A DNA stretch of 64,000 bases from Micromonospora cathayae. GTDB lineage: Bacteria > Actinomycetota > Actinomycetes > Mycobacteriales > Micromonosporaceae. A model generated the notes under the pieces. The model saw only the letters and a list, made by a program, of their open reading frames with translations. It was not told the DNA's origin and did not search any database. The position numbers and the translations under genes were made by a program. Positions 1 through 9,090 of this stretch are shown piece by piece. The stretch's first letter is position 1. Every line of letters begins with the position of its first letter. The DNA is taken from positions 1,736,001 to 1,800,000 of the forward strand of contig NZ_CP118615.1 of assembly GCF_028993575.1 (NCBI RefSeq), given 5' to 3'.

Positions 1-252
1 GTTGACCGCGATCAGCAGCGCCGCGAGGCCGATGCCGGCCAGCGTCCGGGGGCGGCGCAGCAGGGCCCGTAGGGCGGCGAACCGGCGCAGGACGGCCAGC
101 AGCAACGCGACCAGCACCACCGACCAGACGATCCGGTGGGCGAGCACCTCCACCGGCCCGGACGGCCGGAGCAGCCGCAGGAACAGCGGATAGAACCCCC
201 ACACCAGGTACGCCCCGAGGGCGTACAGGTAACCGGAACGGGCTGCGGTCAC
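1..252 (-). CDS. rarD: RarD-type EamA-family transporter, N-terminal part (cut by window edge)
   Basis: This is the N-terminal 84 residues of an integral membrane protein that runs off the left edge. The start is GTG at 252, which overlaps the stop of the upstream GNAT gene (GTGA). After a short leader the protein reads ALGAYLVWGFYPLFLRLL, then a conserved HRIVWS stretch, then a second hydrophobic helix and AALLIAVN. This order (a YxxWG helix, then HR.xWS about 25 residues later) is the hallmark of RarD, a 10-TM drug/metabolite transporter family member originally linked to chloramphenicol resistance. The substrate is unknown. Family assignment is firm; the rest of the protein is outside the window. 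Confidence 0.85.
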   Translation of the reverse strand, partial: MTAARSGYLYALGAYLVWGFYPLFLRLLRPSGPVEVLAHRIVWSVVLVALLLAVLRRFAALRALLRRPRTLAGIGLAALLIAVN

Positions 253-692
253 GAGCCGTCGCGCCGGTCGAGCTGCATCCACCGGGCGGGCTCCGGCAGC
301 GGGGTGAAGCCGGCCTTCGCGTACACGTCGTGCGCGTCGTTGGTGGCCAGCAGGATCCGGCGTACCCCGAGGTCGGCCAGGTGGTCGCGGACCGCGTCGG
401 CCAGCCAGGTGCCCAGCCCGCGGCCCCGCTCGGCCGGGTCGACGTACACGTCGCAGAGCCACCCGAAGGTGGCCCGGTCGGTGACCACCCGGGCCACCCC
501 CACCTGGCCGCCGTCGCCCGGCCGGTACACCCCGTACCCGATGGAGCCGGCGAACGCCCGGACCACCAGCTCCCGGTCCCGCCCCATCGCCCAGTACGCG
601 TCGGTGGAGAGCCAGCGGTGTACCAGGTCCAGGTCGAGGCGGGTCGGGTCGGTGGAGAGCTGGTAGCCGTCGGCGCGGGTGATGGTCAGCAC
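249..692 (-). CDS. GNAT-family N-acetyltransferase
   Basis: A 147-residue single-domain acetyltransferase. The acetyl-CoA-binding motif A is visible as RGRGLG at residues 89-94, preceded by the beta strand CDVYVDP, and motif B ends in an NDAHDVYAKAGF segment typical of the GNAT C-terminus. It should transfer an acetyl group from acetyl-CoA to a small molecule or protein amine; the substrate cannot be read from the sequence. The start is GTG at 692. Its stop overlaps the start of the rarD-like gene, so the two are probably co-transcribed and translationally coupled. Confidence 0.85.
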   Translation of the reverse strand: MLTITRADGYQLSTDPTRLDLDLVHRWLSTDAYWAMGRDRELVVRAFAGSIGYGVYRPGDGGQVGVARVVTDRATFGWLCDVYVDPAERGRGLGTWLADAVRDHLADLGVRRILLATNDAHDVYAKAGFTPLPEPARWMQLDRRDGS

Positions 693-856
693 GTTCGTGA
701 GGCTAGCCCTGGCGGGCCGACCGACGGTGACCGGTTTCCCGGATGGTGGCCGACCGGTGCGGGGCCGGTCACCCGGCCGGCGGCCGACCGGTCCCGGTCG
801 AGCGCTTTCCGTCGGGGGTGGTGCCGGCCGGGTGGTCTCCGTCGGGGAGTGGTGGG

Positions 857-1234
857 TCAGTCGCGGTCGAGGACGACGCCGAGGATCCAGGTCACCACGC
901 CGACGAAGAGCGCGCCGAGCACTGCGGTGGGCCAGAAACCGTCCACCTCGAACGGCAGCCCGGCCTGGCCGGCGATCCAGCCGGTGAGCAGGAAGAGCAA
1001 CCCGTTGACCACCAGCGCGATCAACCCCAGGGTCAGCAGGTAGAACCCGCAGCCCACGGTCTTGATGATCGGCTGGAGCACGGCGTTGACCACGCCGAAG
1101 ATCACCGAGACGAGGATCAGGGTGACGACGGTCTCGACGGTCGAGTCGGAGTCGACGGCGATCCCGGGGATGAGGAGGGTGGCCAGCCAGAGCGCCAGCA
1201 CCGTGCTGCCCAACCGGATCAGAAGGGATTTCAT
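857..1234 (-). CDS. Phage holin family (YvlD-like) small membrane protein
   Basis: A 125-residue protein with four predicted transmembrane helices (about residues 3-24, 34-56, 62-88 and 100-121), a short polar stretch after helix 1 (DSDSTVET) and NAVLQPIIK in the second helix. This matches the widespread PF04020 group named after phage holins (B. subtilis YvlD type), which in bacteria are chromosomal membrane proteins of unknown function rather than lysis holins. It starts at ATG 1234. It stands alone, 154 bp from the EccE gene, with no phage genes nearby. Confidence 0.8.
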   Translation of the reverse strand: MKSLLIRLGSTVLALWLATLLIPGIAVDSDSTVETVVTLILVSVIFGVVNAVLQPIIKTVGCGFYLLTLGLIALVVNGLLFLLTGWIAGQAGLPFEVDGFWPTAVLGALFVGVVTWILGVVLDRD

Positions 1235-1388
1235 GGCGGCGATGGTGCCATGACCAGGCGACCGGTGGAACCCGTCACCCTCGGCATCGTCGACGCCGGT
1301 CGATGCCGGGGGCGGTGGCCGCCGGCAGCGGGGGTCAGCGGGCCGGCGGGCCGGCCGTCCCGTGCAGGAGCGGCGGCCGACGTCGGGG

Positions 1389-3299
1389 TCAGCGGCGGGT
1401 CGGTGGCCCGATCAACTGGCTCTCGATCGGGGTCGGCGACAACAGCGCCCACCGCAGCGCCCGCCGGTTCACCACCGCGACCATGTCCTCCCGGATCCGG
1501 GTCAGCCACTCGGCCGAGCCGCCCAGTCCGAGCGCACCACCCGCCAGGGCGGCCTCCGCCCGGTCCAGCGGCTGGAGCACGGCCAGGTCGGACCGGCCGA
1601 GGGCGTCCCCGTCGGCCGGGGTCAACTCGTCCCGGACGACCAGGGTGGCCTGCCAGCCCGGCCCGGGAGCGGGATCCGCGACGACCGGCCCGGCGTCCAC
1701 CACCAGCAGCAGCGGACGCAGCGGCGACCCGGCCGGGCCACCCGGTGGCCGACCGGGCGGCAGCGTCGCGATCGAACCGCCCGGCACCCCCACCCCCCGG
1801 ACGAACGGCTCCCAGGCCCGGGGCCGGGCGGTCTGCACCACCACCCGGGCCCCCAGCGCCATCGCCCGCAGGGCGACCACCTGGGCGGCACGTACCCCGC
1901 CGACCAGGAAGATCCGGGTGGCCTCCGGCCGGAAGATCCGGAGGGTGACCGCACCACCGCGCCGGTTCATGCCGATCATCAGGCCGGCGGTGCCGAGAGG
2001 CAGTTCCAACGTGTCGATCCGGCCGACCGGCAGGGCCGGGCCCAGCCCGGCGCGGGCGAGCGGCAGGGTGGCGGCGAACCCGGGAAGCTGGTAGCCGTCG
2101 AGCCGGCGCACCTCGCCGCCCAGCCCACCGACCAGCCGACGTAACGCCTGCTCGGCCACGGACAACTCGCCCGGACTGTCGGCGGCCAGCCGCACCGACA
2201 GCTCGACCGGCAGCACGGCCGGGTCGGTGCCGCGCGGGCCGGCGCACACCGCGACGGTGACCGCCGCGGTGGGCAGGCCGAGCAGCCGCGGTACGAGCTG
2301 CCGGCCGCCCTCGGCAGCCAGGTCGGGCCAGCGGCGCAGCCGGAACGTGCTCTGCACCAGGCCACCCAGGCGGACCACCTGCCAGCTCTCCCGGGCCGGC
2401 TGGTCGCCGTCGTGGTGGGCCAGTTCCCCGAGTACCCGCAGCGCGGCGGCCCCGCCCAGCGGACGGGTCGCAGCCGGCCCGAGCCGGCGGGCCACCTTCC
2501 GGACCGCGCCGGAGAGGGCCCGACGCAGCTCCTCGTCGGACCAGCCGTCGACCCGGAGCACCCGGACGGCCAGCACCGCCCGCTCCCGACCGGGCAGCCG
2601 CCCCTCGGTGAGCTGCCGGTACGACGTCGCCACCTTGCTGCCACCCGCACCCGGCGTGGGCGCGGGCGACCCGGCGAACAGCAGCTGGACCCGCAGCGGA
2701 GGGCTCTCCGGGCCGACCGGGGGGAGCAGCGCGGCCGGGGAGGGCAGCAGCCGGGGGTCGTCCCCGAGCAGCCCGCCCGGGTCGGCCAGTTCCAGCAGGG
2801 CGGTCAGCCCGTCCGGGTCACCGACCACGGCGGCCGGGTCACCGGCCAGCTCGGCGGCGCGCAGCGAGGCGTCCGGCGCGACCAGGGCGAGCAGCGCCCC
2901 CGGGGCGGCGGCCGGCGGCAGGACCCGCCGGCGGGTCAGGTGACCGACGGCGATCGCCAGCCACTCGAACAGCCACCGTCCCCGGATGCGCAGCCAGGCG
3001 ACCGGCAGCAGCACCGCCGCGACCAGCACCGCCGCGCCGACGGCCAGCATGCCCCGGCCGACGGCGGCGGCGACCACGGCGACCGCCACCTGCGCGGCGA
3101 CGACCTGCCCGGCCCGTATCCCGAACACCGTCCGGGCTCGTCGCGCACTCCACCGGGCGGGCGGCGGGGTCCGCTGTCCGGCCCGGCCGTCCACGGTGGA
3201 CGGCGGTGGAACCGGCGGACCGGGCCGCCCGGCCGTGGCCGGGGCCGGTGCGCCGACCTGCGCCGAGGAGCCCGGATGCCCGGTCTGCGTCATCGTCAC
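1389..3299 (-). CDS. eccE: Type VII (ESX) secretion protein EccE
   Basis: EccE is a membrane component at the periphery of the ESX/type VII secretion pore. About 30 N-terminal residues are followed by a Pro-rich stretch, then two adjacent transmembrane helices around residues 65-110 ending in RIRGRWLFEW, and then a long, Arg- and Leu-rich cytosolic domain. This is the usual EccE architecture, and the length (636 residues) is within the family range. I place the start at GTG 3299 because GGAGG lies 6 nt upstream; a longer reading frame to 3392 has no ribosome site. It is divergent from the WXG100 pair. The other pore proteins EccB, EccC and EccD are not in the window. Confidence 0.85.
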   Translation of the reverse strand: MTMTQTGHPGSSAQVGAPAPATAGRPGPPVPPPSTVDGRAGQRTPPPARWSARRARTVFGIRAGQVVAAQVAVAVVAAAVGRGMLAVGAAVLVAAVLLPVAWLRIRGRWLFEWLAIAVGHLTRRRVLPPAAAPGALLALVAPDASLRAAELAGDPAAVVGDPDGLTALLELADPGGLLGDDPRLLPSPAALLPPVGPESPPLRVQLLFAGSPAPTPGAGGSKVATSYRQLTEGRLPGRERAVLAVRVLRVDGWSDEELRRALSGAVRKVARRLGPAATRPLGGAAALRVLGELAHHDGDQPARESWQVVRLGGLVQSTFRLRRWPDLAAEGGRQLVPRLLGLPTAAVTVAVCAGPRGTDPAVLPVELSVRLAADSPGELSVAEQALRRLVGGLGGEVRRLDGYQLPGFAATLPLARAGLGPALPVGRIDTLELPLGTAGLMIGMNRRGGAVTLRIFRPEATRIFLVGGVRAAQVVALRAMALGARVVVQTARPRAWEPFVRGVGVPGGSIATLPPGRPPGGPAGSPLRPLLLVVDAGPVVADPAPGPGWQATLVVRDELTPADGDALGRSDLAVLQPLDRAEAALAGGALGLGGSAEWLTRIREDMVAVVNRRALRWALLSPTPIESQLIGPPTRR

Positions 3300-3560
3300 C
3301 GTGCGCCTCCCCGTCCGATCCACGAACCAACGGTCCGGTACAGCGGCCCATGCTAGGGGCTCGGTCCGCCCGGGACGGGGCCGGTTGTCCACAGGCGACC
3401 TGGGCGGGGTAGCACAACCATGGGCCGCCCGCTACCGTCAGCGACGAACTCCGCTGACCCGCTCCGACCGCGGTCCGCTGACGGGACGCGGGGCGACCGA
3501 CGCGTCCACCCGGGGGTGTCGGCGGGCAGCCACGACCGATGAGACGAGGTGACATCCGGG

Positions 3561-3878
3561 GTGTCCCAGACCCAGGCAGAAGCCGCGGTGATGCAGCAGA
3601 CCGCCACGAAGTTCGAGCAGGTCGACCAGTCGCTGCAGACGATGTTGAGCCGGCTGATGGCCGAGCTGGAGGTGTTGCAGCAGGCCTGGCGAGGGGCCGG
3701 TGGCCGGTCGTTCGAGCAGGTCAAGCAGCAGTGGTCGCAGGACCAGGCGACGCTGCACCGGGCGCTGCGGGAGACCTCGCAGGCGATCCGTACCGCCGGC
3801 ACGCAGTACGACACGTCGGACTCTGAGGCGGCCAGCCGGGTGGCCAACACCAACCGCGGCATCCAACTGCCGCTGTAG
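3561..3878 (+). CDS. WXG100-family protein (EsxB/CFP-10-like)
   Basis: A small helical-hairpin substrate of type VII secretion, 105 residues. The turn motif is W43-R-G45 (QQAWRGAGG), and a C-terminal YDTSD fits the YxxxD/E secretion signal. GAGGTGA at 3546-3552 sits 8 nt before GTG 3561, so I prefer this start over GTG 3549, which lies inside the ribosome site. The next gene, 30 bp on, is a second WXG100 protein, so the two probably form the usual heterodimer secreted by the ESX machine. Divergent eccE and nearby mycP support this. Confidence 0.9.
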   Translation: MSQTQAEAAVMQQTATKFEQVDQSLQTMLSRLMAELEVLQQAWRGAGGRSFEQVKQQWSQDQATLHRALRETSQAIRTAGTQYDTSDSEAASRVANTNRGIQLPL

Positions 3879-3908
3879 ACCACCGATCCGCGAGAAGGGG
3901 AAGATCCG

Positions 3909-4202
3909 ATGAACGACGGTGTGCTGGTCGTCAACTTCGCCGCGCTCCAGCAGGCCAGCGCGGACATCCAGCGGGCGCTGAACACGCTGGACTCGCAGCT
4001 CGGTCAGTTGGAGCGGGACGCGGCGCCGCTGGTGGCGACCTGGTCCGGCGACGCCAAGGAGGCGTACGCCCAGCGGCAGACCCGCTGGCGTTCGGCCTCG
4101 CAGGACCTCCAGACGATGCTGCGGGACATCAAGGTCGCGGTGGACGACTCCGCCGCCGACTACCTGAACACCGAGAAGAGGAACGTCAACCTCTTCCAGT
4201 GA
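3909..4202 (+). CDS. WXG100-family protein (EsxA/ESAT-6-like)
   Basis: The second WXG100 partner, 97 residues, with W45-S-G47 in the hairpin turn (VATWSGDAK) and YLNTE at residues 85-89, another YxxxD/E export signal. Having the signal on both partners is unusual, because in mycobacterial pairs it is normally on the CFP-10-like partner. AGAAGGGG precedes ATG 3909. It lies 30 bp behind the first WXG100 gene in an evident two-gene operon and should heterodimerise with it. Confidence 0.9.
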   Translation: MNDGVLVVNFAALQQASADIQRALNTLDSQLGQLERDAAPLVATWSGDAKEAYAQRQTRWRSASQDLQTMLRDIKVAVDDSAADYLNTEKRNVNLFQ

Positions 4203-4362
4203 GGCCGGCGGCCGGCGGGAGTCGCTGCCAGGGCGTTCCCGCCGGCCCTCCGGACGCCCGGTCGCGCGGCGGGCCGTCACGTCCCGGCGTGGCCGGGACG
4301 CCATGGATCCGGAGCCGGTCCCGGCGTGGTGGGGACGCTGTCGGTCCGGGGGTGGGATGCGG

Positions 4363-5562
4363 TCAGTCCGGTGCCGGGGGATGCCAGCGACGGCGGGCAC
4401 CGCGCGGCAGCACCACCGCCAATACCAGCGCGACCGCGACCCCGCTGGCGGTGACGGCGGCGACCAGGAGCGCCCGCCGCCGGGCCTCGGCGCGCCGCTG
4501 CTCCCGGGCGATCAGCGCCGGGTCGGCCCGGTCCGCCGGGAGCCCCTCGGCCCGACCGGACCGCCCGGCCCCGCTCGTCCCGGTCCCGGTGACCGCCCGG
4601 TACGGGTTGAGCACCCCCGCGCCGTAGCCGGCCCCCCGCCCGGGTGCCGGGTCCGCGCTGGCGACGATCCGCTGAGCCACCTGGGCGGCGGTCAGCTCCG
4701 GCCGGTACTGCCTCAGCAACGCGGCGGTGGCCGCCACGAACGGGGTCGCGTAGCTGGTCCCCTCCGCCCGCCGGTGTCCCCGCCCAGGGGCGGCCATCAG
4801 CACCTCACTGCCCGGGGCGACCACGTCGACGTAGCTGCCGACCTGGGAGAAGTCGGCCCGGGAGCCGCTCGCGGCGATGGCACCCACCCCGAGCACCCCG
4901 TCGTAGGCGGCCGGGTAGGGGCGCGGGTCGCCGTTGTCGTGCAGGTTCCCGGCGGCGGCGACCACCACCACGTCCCGTTCCACCGCGTACCTGATCGCGG
5001 CCCGCACGACGGGCTCGTCGGCGTACAGCACGACGGAGAGGTTGAGCACGTCGGCGTCGTTGTCCACCGCCCACCGGATGGCCCGGGCGAAGACCGCCGC
5101 GCTGACCGTACGCCCCGACTCCCGGCCCTCGACCACCTGCTGCTCGCTGACCCGTACCGGCAGGACGCGGGCGTCCGGAGCCAACCCGCGGAAGGCGACT
5201 CCGGCCGCGGGGCCGGCGGCGATGATGCTCGCCACCCCGGTGCCGTGGCCGGCGCAGTCCCGCCGGCCGTCGCCGCCCGGGTCGAGGAAGTCCGCCCCGT
5301 CGAGGACCCGCCCCCGCAGTTGCGGGTGCCGGCGGTCCACGCCCGAGTCGATCACGGCGACGACCGTCCCGGTCCCGGTGGCGAGCGGGGCCAGCCGGTC
5401 GGGGGCGTACCGTAGCTGTGGCCAGGGTGCCTCGGCCACCGGCCGGGTCGGGGCGAGGGGCGTGGCACAGTCCGGCGCGGCGGCGGCCGGGCTGACCGGG
5501 AGAGCGGCCAGCAGCAGGGCGGCCAGCCCGGCGGCGACCGGACGCGAACTCGGTCCGGGCAT
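4363..5562 (-). CDS. mycP: Mycosin, subtilisin-like serine protease of the type VII secretion system
   Basis: A 399-residue S8 protease. An N-terminal signal peptide ends near residue 29 (SPAAAAPD). The catalytic triad is visible: D72 in VAVIDSGVD, H106 in CAGHGTGVAS and S270 in EGTSYATPF, with oxyanion N206 in AAAGN. A Pro/Gly linker is followed by one transmembrane helix near residues 365-388 and a basic tail, which anchors the protease domain outside the membrane. This is the mycosin layout; mycosins stabilise the ESX membrane complex and cleave selected substrates. It is encoded convergently to the WXG100 pair, which supports the assignment. Confidence 0.93.
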   Translation of the reverse strand: MPGPSSRPVAAGLAALLLAALPVSPAAAAPDCATPLAPTRPVAEAPWPQLRYAPDRLAPLATGTGTVVAVIDSGVDRRHPQLRGRVLDGADFLDPGGDGRRDCAGHGTGVASIIAAGPAAGVAFRGLAPDARVLPVRVSEQQVVEGRESGRTVSAAVFARAIRWAVDNDADVLNLSVVLYADEPVVRAAIRYAVERDVVVVAAAGNLHDNGDPRPYPAAYDGVLGVGAIAASGSRADFSQVGSYVDVVAPGSEVLMAAPGRGHRRAEGTSYATPFVAATAALLRQYRPELTAAQVAQRIVASADPAPGRGAGYGAGVLNPYRAVTGTGTSGAGRSGRAEGLPADRADPALIAREQRRAEARRRALLVAAVTASGVAVALVLAVVLPRGARRRWHPPAPD

Positions 5563-5713
5563 TCGTCGCCTCCGTATCGTGTCGGCTCCGGGACGGCATG
5601 TTAGCGCCCCGAAGTCATCGACGCGGGTCGCGGCGGCCAGACATTGTGATCTTGTTACTACCTTGTAGGTTGTACGCGATGCCTATGGCCTGTTCACGGG
5701 AGGAGAGGTGGCC

Positions 5714-8605
5714 GTGACCGAATGGGAGCCGGCCACCGAGGCCGAGGCCGCGATGCGGGACGCGCTCCGCGCGAACGACCAGGAACTCTACTTCCGGGTC
5801 CTGGCCCGGACGGACCTGCACCTGCCGGTCTCGGCGGAGGCGCTGGCCGGGCAGGCCCCGATGGGGTGGGGGACCTGGACCACCGGCGGTCGTACCCACG
5901 TGCTCGCCTTCACCTCTGAGGCCGCGCTACGGGCCTGCCTCGGGGACAACGGTGGGTCGAGCCGGCGCAGCGCCTATCACGACCTGGCGGCCGGCTGGCC
6001 CAACCACGAGTGGTGGCTGGCGGTGAACCCGGGACTACCGATCGAGGGTTACCTGCCGGCCTGGTTCGTGTCGCAGTTGTCCCGGGGGGACGTCCGGTTG
6101 CCCGGCCGTACCCTCGGTGCCCGCGCCCGGCTGGAGCGGGCGGAGCAGATCGCCCGGACCCGGGGCGGGGGCGGCGAGCCCACCGCGCCCACCGACGCCG
6201 TTCCGCCGTCGCCACCGCCGCCCCGGGTGTCGTCGCCCACGCCGTCCCCGTACGGGACGAACCGTCCGCCGATGGCGACTCCGCCGCGCCGCAGCACCCT
6301 GGACCGGTCGGCGGAGGCCACCGAGGCGCTCCGGTTTCCGCCGCCCGACCAGGCCCAGCCCGGTCCCGATCCGGCCGGGGGCCCCGGCGAACCGGTCTCC
6401 GGCTGGCTGACCAACCCGCGTCGGCTGGCCCGTCCCGACCCGGGGCCGCCTCCACCGGCGAACGGCCAGCCCGCTGGGAGCGCCCCCCGGAACTCCTTCT
6501 TCGAGCCGGCTCCTCCCGGGCGCAGTGCCGGGCCCGCGCCGGTGTCCCCGCTGCGTCCGCAGGAACGGGCCGTCCCGCCGTCCCGCCTGGGTGAGCCCGG
6601 CCGTGCCTTCCCCCGACGGCGACCGGTCCAACCGGGCGACGAGCCCACCCGGGCGTTCCAGTTCACCGAGCAGCCGCCCGCCGAGCAGCCGCCGGTACCG
6701 CCCCCACCGCCCCCCGCGACCGGAAGCCGGTTCGGCGCGCCGGCGTCGGCCGCCGAGCCCACCCAGGCGCTGCCCCGCCGTCAGCCGCCGCCCCCGGAGC
6801 CGGCGGTCGCCGAGCCCACCCAGGCCCTGCCGCGCCGGATGCCGCCGCCCGCCGTCGCCGAGCCCACCCAGGCGTTGCCGCGGCGGACCCCACCGGGTCT
6901 GGACGAGGCGGTCGGGCAGGAACCGACCCAGCCGATCCCGCCGCCCGCCGGGCCGGCGAGCCACCCGGATCCCGCGCCGGTCACCACGTCGGGCGGTTAC
7001 CCCACGGCCGCCGTCGCCCCGGTAGCGGACCCACCCGGGTACGTCGATCCCGCCCCACCTGGCTATCCGGAGGCCGTGCCATCCGGGTACGCCGGTCCCG
7101 TGCCACCCGGGCATCCGGACACCGTTCCGACCGGGTACGCCGATCCGACGTCGGGGACGGACCCGTCGACCGGGTACGCAGGCGGGGCGGCGACCGGGTA
7201 TGCGGGTGAGGCGGCGCCGACCGAGCCGATCCCGGTCCCGCCCGAGCCGCGTCGTCCGCCCTCGCCGGTCGTCATCGAGGGGACCGTCGTCGACTCCCGG
7301 GATCTTGCCGCGCCGGCGCCGGCGTACCACCCGGAGACCGGCGTCGGGTCGGGGTACCCGGCCGACCCGGCACCGACCTCTCCGTCCGGTGGGGTGACCG
7401 GGGCGTGGGGGGACGAGCCGACCGCGGTGACCGTGCCGGACCGGCCAGCTCCGGAACCGGCCGGGCCGGCACCGACCGTGTCCGAGCCGTCCCTGGCCGG
7501 GTCGCCGGTGGTCGGGCCGACTGTGGCCGAGCCGACCGTGGTCGAGTCGCCAGTGGCCGAGTCGTCGGTGGCCGATTCCTCAGCGGCCGAGGCGACCGCG
7601 CCGCTCGGGACCACGGACCCGTCGACCGTCGACTTCCGGCCCGCCAACGACGTGGAGGAGGATCTGCTCGCGGCGGCGGGCACCGGCAGCACCGACACGT
7701 TCCTGTCCACCCTGCTCCTGGCCCGGGTGCTGCTGCCGGTCGCCGCCGAGTCCGCGCCGGGCAGCCAACCCGGCGAGAGCGGGTTCGTCTGGCGTACCGA
7801 GCAGCTCGACGGTGAGACGTACGTGGTGGTGTACACCTCGCCGGAGCGGCTGGCGGACCGGGCGATCGTCTCGGTCGAGACGGTACGGGTCAGGTTCGTC
7901 CAGCTCATCCGACGGTGGCCGGACGAGCAGTGGTCGTTCGCGGTGAACCCGGGCACCCCGGTCGGGGCGAAGCTCCCCGGCGAGCAGATCGTGGCGCTGG
8001 CCAACTGGGCCGCCGAGGTCGGGCTGGGCGACGACGTTGAGCCGGAGCCGAGCCCCGAACCGCCGGCCGCCGACGTGCCGGTCAGCCCGGCCCGGTACGC
8101 CACCACGCCCGAGGACCCGACCCGACCGCCGATGATGCAGAAGGCCATCGCGCCCAGCCAGCTCGCCTACTACCTGGAGCGGGGCTACGACCGGGTCTCC
8201 GGCTTCGTGCACCGGGCCGGTGAGGTGGCGCACCTCAACACGCCGGGGCGGCTGTACGCGGCCCTCGGCCTCGGCTACCCGGACTCCCCGTTCTCCCCGG
8301 ACGCCGACGAGGTCTACGTGCTGCGCTGGCCGGCGTACCGGCCGAGCCTCTACCGGATCCCGTACGGCGGCCAGAACGAGGGCGCGATGCGGGCCATGGA
8401 GGGCTGGGTGATCGAGCGCCCGCCGTTCCGGGGCAACGGCTTCGCGCCGGGCGAGAGCAGTGACGTGGTCGCCGAGTTCAAGGTGGACAGCGCCCGGCTG
8501 CCGCACGGTACGCAGCTCTGGCGGATCGGGGCGGACGGCAGCGAGCGGGTGGTCGCGGTCCTGGACACCGACGCGGTGCTCTGGCGACAGGTCGGGGAAG
8601 CGTGA
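5714..8605 (+). CDS. Large SseB-domain protein with Pro-rich repeats (T7SS-associated)
   Basis: A 963-residue protein without signal peptide or membrane segment. Residues about 10-135 form an SseB-like domain (QELYFRVLARTDLHLPV, then VLAFTSEAALRACL, then WWLAVNPGLPIEGYLP). Residues about 150-620 are low-complexity Pro/Gly/Thr-rich, with several copies of EPTQALPRR around residues 345-400 and GY-containing repeats. A second SseB-like domain follows at about 630-770 (WSFAVNPGTPVGAKLPGEQI). A C-terminal region (about 780-960) with LYRIPYGGQNEG is found with it in actinomycetes. GGAGAGG 5 nt before GTG 5714 fixes the start. Function is unknown; Thr-rich EPTQ repeats could be kinase targets (inference). 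It is divergent from mycP and coupled to the next gene. Confidence 0.8.
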   Translation: MTEWEPATEAEAAMRDALRANDQELYFRVLARTDLHLPVSAEALAGQAPMGWGTWTTGGRTHVLAFTSEAALRACLGDNGGSSRRSAYHDLAAGWPNHEWWLAVNPGLPIEGYLPAWFVSQLSRGDVRLPGRTLGARARLERAEQIARTRGGGGEPTAPTDAVPPSPPPPRVSSPTPSPYGTNRPPMATPPRRSTLDRSAEATEALRFPPPDQAQPGPDPAGGPGEPVSGWLTNPRRLARPDPGPPPPANGQPAGSAPRNSFFEPAPPGRSAGPAPVSPLRPQERAVPPSRLGEPGRAFPRRRPVQPGDEPTRAFQFTEQPPAEQPPVPPPPPPATGSRFGAPASAAEPTQALPRRQPPPPEPAVAEPTQALPRRMPPPAVAEPTQALPRRTPPGLDEAVGQEPTQPIPPPAGPASHPDPAPVTTSGGYPTAAVAPVADPPGYVDPAPPGYPEAVPSGYAGPVPPGHPDTVPTGYADPTSGTDPSTGYAGGAATGYAGEAAPTEPIPVPPEPRRPPSPVVIEGTVVDSRDLAAPAPAYHPETGVGSGYPADPAPTSPSGGVTGAWGDEPTAVTVPDRPAPEPAGPAPTVSEPSLAGSPVVGPTVAEPTVVESPVAESSVADSSAAEATAPLGTTDPSTVDFRPANDVEEDLLAAAGTGSTDTFLSTLLLARVLLPVAAESAPGSQPGESGFVWRTEQLDGETYVVVYTSPERLADRAIVSVETVRVRFVQLIRRWPDEQWSFAVNPGTPVGAKLPGEQIVALANWAAEVGLGDDVEPEPSPEPPAADVPVSPARYATTPEDPTRPPMMQKAIAPSQLAYYLERGYDRVSGFVHRAGEVAHLNTPGRLYAALGLGYPDSPFSPDADEVYVLRWPAYRPSLYRIPYGGQNEGAMRAMEGWVIERPPFRGNGFAPGESSDVVAEFKVDSARLPHGTQLWRIGADGSERVVAVLDTDAVLWRQVGEA

Positions 8606-8967
8606 TGCGCGACGGCTACGTGGCCCGCTGGCGCGGGCGGGAGTACCAGGCCAGCCCGGACGGCGGCGAGGTCCGGCTCTACCAGCCGGAACCGGGGGAG
8701 GGCTTCGAGGAGGTCCGGCCCGGCCGGTACGTGCGGGTGCTGCCGGTGGACGAGGTGGACGACCTGGCGTACATCCGGACCACCTGCACCTGGCAGGGGC
8801 AGCCGTTCATCGTGCTGGCCGAGCACGACGGCTGGCTGCGGGTGGAGTACACCGGCGGCCGCTGGCCGGTGGCGCAGGCGATGGGGCTGGAGGTCTTCGA
8901 CTTCGGCGTCTACCAGGGTTGGGCGCCCGCCAGCGAGGTCGCCGACCTGCGCGAACACCGGGTCTGA
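8605..8967 (+). CDS. Conserved small protein following the SseB gene, unknown function
   Basis: A 120-residue acidic soluble protein (starts MRDGYVARWRGREY) rich in aromatic residues and Val/Gly, probably a small beta-rich domain. I recognise no catalytic motif. The ATG overlaps the TGA of the large SseB-domain gene, so the two are translationally coupled and probably work together. A GTG one codon earlier is an alternative start. The aromatic WxGxEYxAxPD pattern recalls small proteins found beside type VII loci in Micromonosporaceae, but that is only impression. Confidence 0.75.
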   Translation: MRDGYVARWRGREYQASPDGGEVRLYQPEPGEGFEEVRPGRYVRVLPVDEVDDLAYIRTTCTWQGQPFIVLAEHDGWLRVEYTGGRWPVAQAMGLEVFDFGVYQGWAPASEVADLREHRV

Positions 8968-9090
8968 CGACCCGCCCCCGTCGTCCCCGATCCCGTCCAC
9001 GAGCCCCGGCCGCCGGGGTCGTCCGGGCGGCCGACGGGCGGTGTGCGGCCGGCGGGGTGCGCGCGTCGTCCCGGGGCGGCGCGGTACGGG

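Noticed and set aside
857..1234. A prophage holin gene
   Set aside because: No other phage genes are nearby; the family is a common chromosomal membrane protein.
6745..6900. Repeat units as a CRISPR array
   Set aside because: The repeats are in-frame EPTQALPRR codons inside a coding sequence, without spacers of constant length.
5908..7331. Long minus-strand open frames opposite the SseB-domain gene
   Set aside because: They are Arg/Gly/Pro-rich shadows of the Pro-rich coding sequence, with no ribosome sites or family resemblance.
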